Source: Desulfobacteraceae bacterium
Lineage (GTDB): Bacteria > Desulfobacterota > Desulfobacteria > Desulfobacterales > Desulfosarcinaceae
Direction: 5' to 3'
NCBI GenBank assembly: GCA_027031325.1
Contig: JALVRI010000194.1
Span: 1-6,101, forward strand
DNA length: 6,101 nucleotides
Positions within the stretch are counted from its first letter, which is position 1, and every line of letters starts with the position of its first letter. Made by a program: the position numbers and the translations under genes. Positions 5,905-6,101 of the stretch are shown one piece after another. The notes below the pieces were generated by a model that searched no databases, had not been told where the DNA came from, and saw only the letters and a list, made by a program, of their open reading frames with translations.

Positions 5905-5932
5905 GCAGGGGCACGGCCTGCCGTGCCCCTGC
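5905..5932. terminator. Strong hairpin after cooS, likely terminator
   Basis: Perfect 12-bp GC-rich stem (GCAGGGGCACGG and its complement) with a CCTG tetraloop, starting eight bases after the cooS stop. No T tract follows directly on the plus strand; on the minus strand the stem is followed by TTTT, so the classic intrinsic-terminator signature points the other way. It probably ends or stabilises the coo transcript and may block antisense transcription. Confidence 0.65.
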
Positions 5933-5981
5933 CTGAAGCGGTCAATTTTCAACCCTGATTATGCTTCAAATTCCTACATAA

Positions 5982-5994
5982 ACAATCTGATTGT
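5982..5994. promoter_or_regulatory. 13-bp palindrome ACAATC-T-GATTGT
   Basis: Perfect 6-bp arms around one base, in the AT-rich stretch downstream of the cooS hairpin. It may be an operator in the promoter region of a gene starting beyond the right edge. Binding protein unknown. Confidence 0.28.
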
Positions 5995-6094
5995 ATCTGT
6001 TCCCGCCCCTGCCTTCACCAGCCCGTTTCCCCGCCGATCAATTCGGCCGGTCGATAAAACATCCAAAAAGAAAAGAGGAAGTCATTTCATCCCC

Positions 6095-6099
6095 GGAGG
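6095..6099 (+). promoter_or_regulatory. Possible ribosome-binding site of a gene beyond the window
   Basis: GGAGG lies three to seven bases from the right edge, after about 160 bp without a gene, so a plus-strand start codon just past 6101 is plausible. The gene cannot be identified from here. Confidence 0.3.
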
Positions 6100-6101
6100 C
6101 C

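Noticed and set aside
5241..5945. 234-residue open frame on the minus strand opposite cooS
   Set aside because: Antisense shadow of conserved cooS codons, crossing the terminator hairpin; no recognisable domain.

Overview
The window holds a CO-oxidation gene cluster of an anaerobic bacterium. All three enzyme genes are oxygen-sensitive iron-sulfur or flavin redox proteins: an FAD/NAD(P) oxidoreductase (FNOR), a CooF-type ferredoxin with sixteen cluster cysteines, and a Ni-Fe-S carbon monoxide dehydrogenase catalytic subunit (CooS). The enzyme genes are GC-rich. The style of the small dispersed palindromic repeats between them suggests a Desulfobacterota-type sulfate or metal reducer; that assignment is inference, not proof.

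Layout. At 1-102 (minus strand) is the 5' end of a class IV, D-amino acid aminotransferase-like gene that runs out of the window. A divergent intergenic region of about 516 bp follows, with two palindromes and a candidate promoter. At 619-1323 (+) is a PAS-LytTR one-component regulator resembling the haem-based CO sensor RcoM. A 282-bp gap holds a repeat array with about 21-bp periodicity, a good candidate operator. Then come FNOR (1606-2835), a 140-bp MITE-like inverted-repeat element, cooF (3037-3627), a gap of about 390 bp with a 98-bp hairpin repeat and a second inverted-repeat pair, and cooS (4020-5897). A strong hairpin closes the cluster. The last 170 bp carry no recognisable gene and may be the leader of the next one.

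How the parts fit: CO would bind the regulator, which would activate transcription from the region before FNOR. CooS oxidises CO to CO2, passing electrons through its B and D clusters to CooF. CooF hands them to FNOR, which would reduce NAD(P)+. No acetyl-CoA synthase, CooC maturation ATPase or energy-conserving hydrogenase gene lies inside the window, so energy coupling cannot be read here.

Most notable points: an RcoM-like sensor that keeps the His and Met haem-ligand positions but has no cysteine in its PAS domain; the repeat array upstream of FNOR; a CX2C D-cluster motif in CooS; and different palindromic repeats in both gaps between the enzyme genes.
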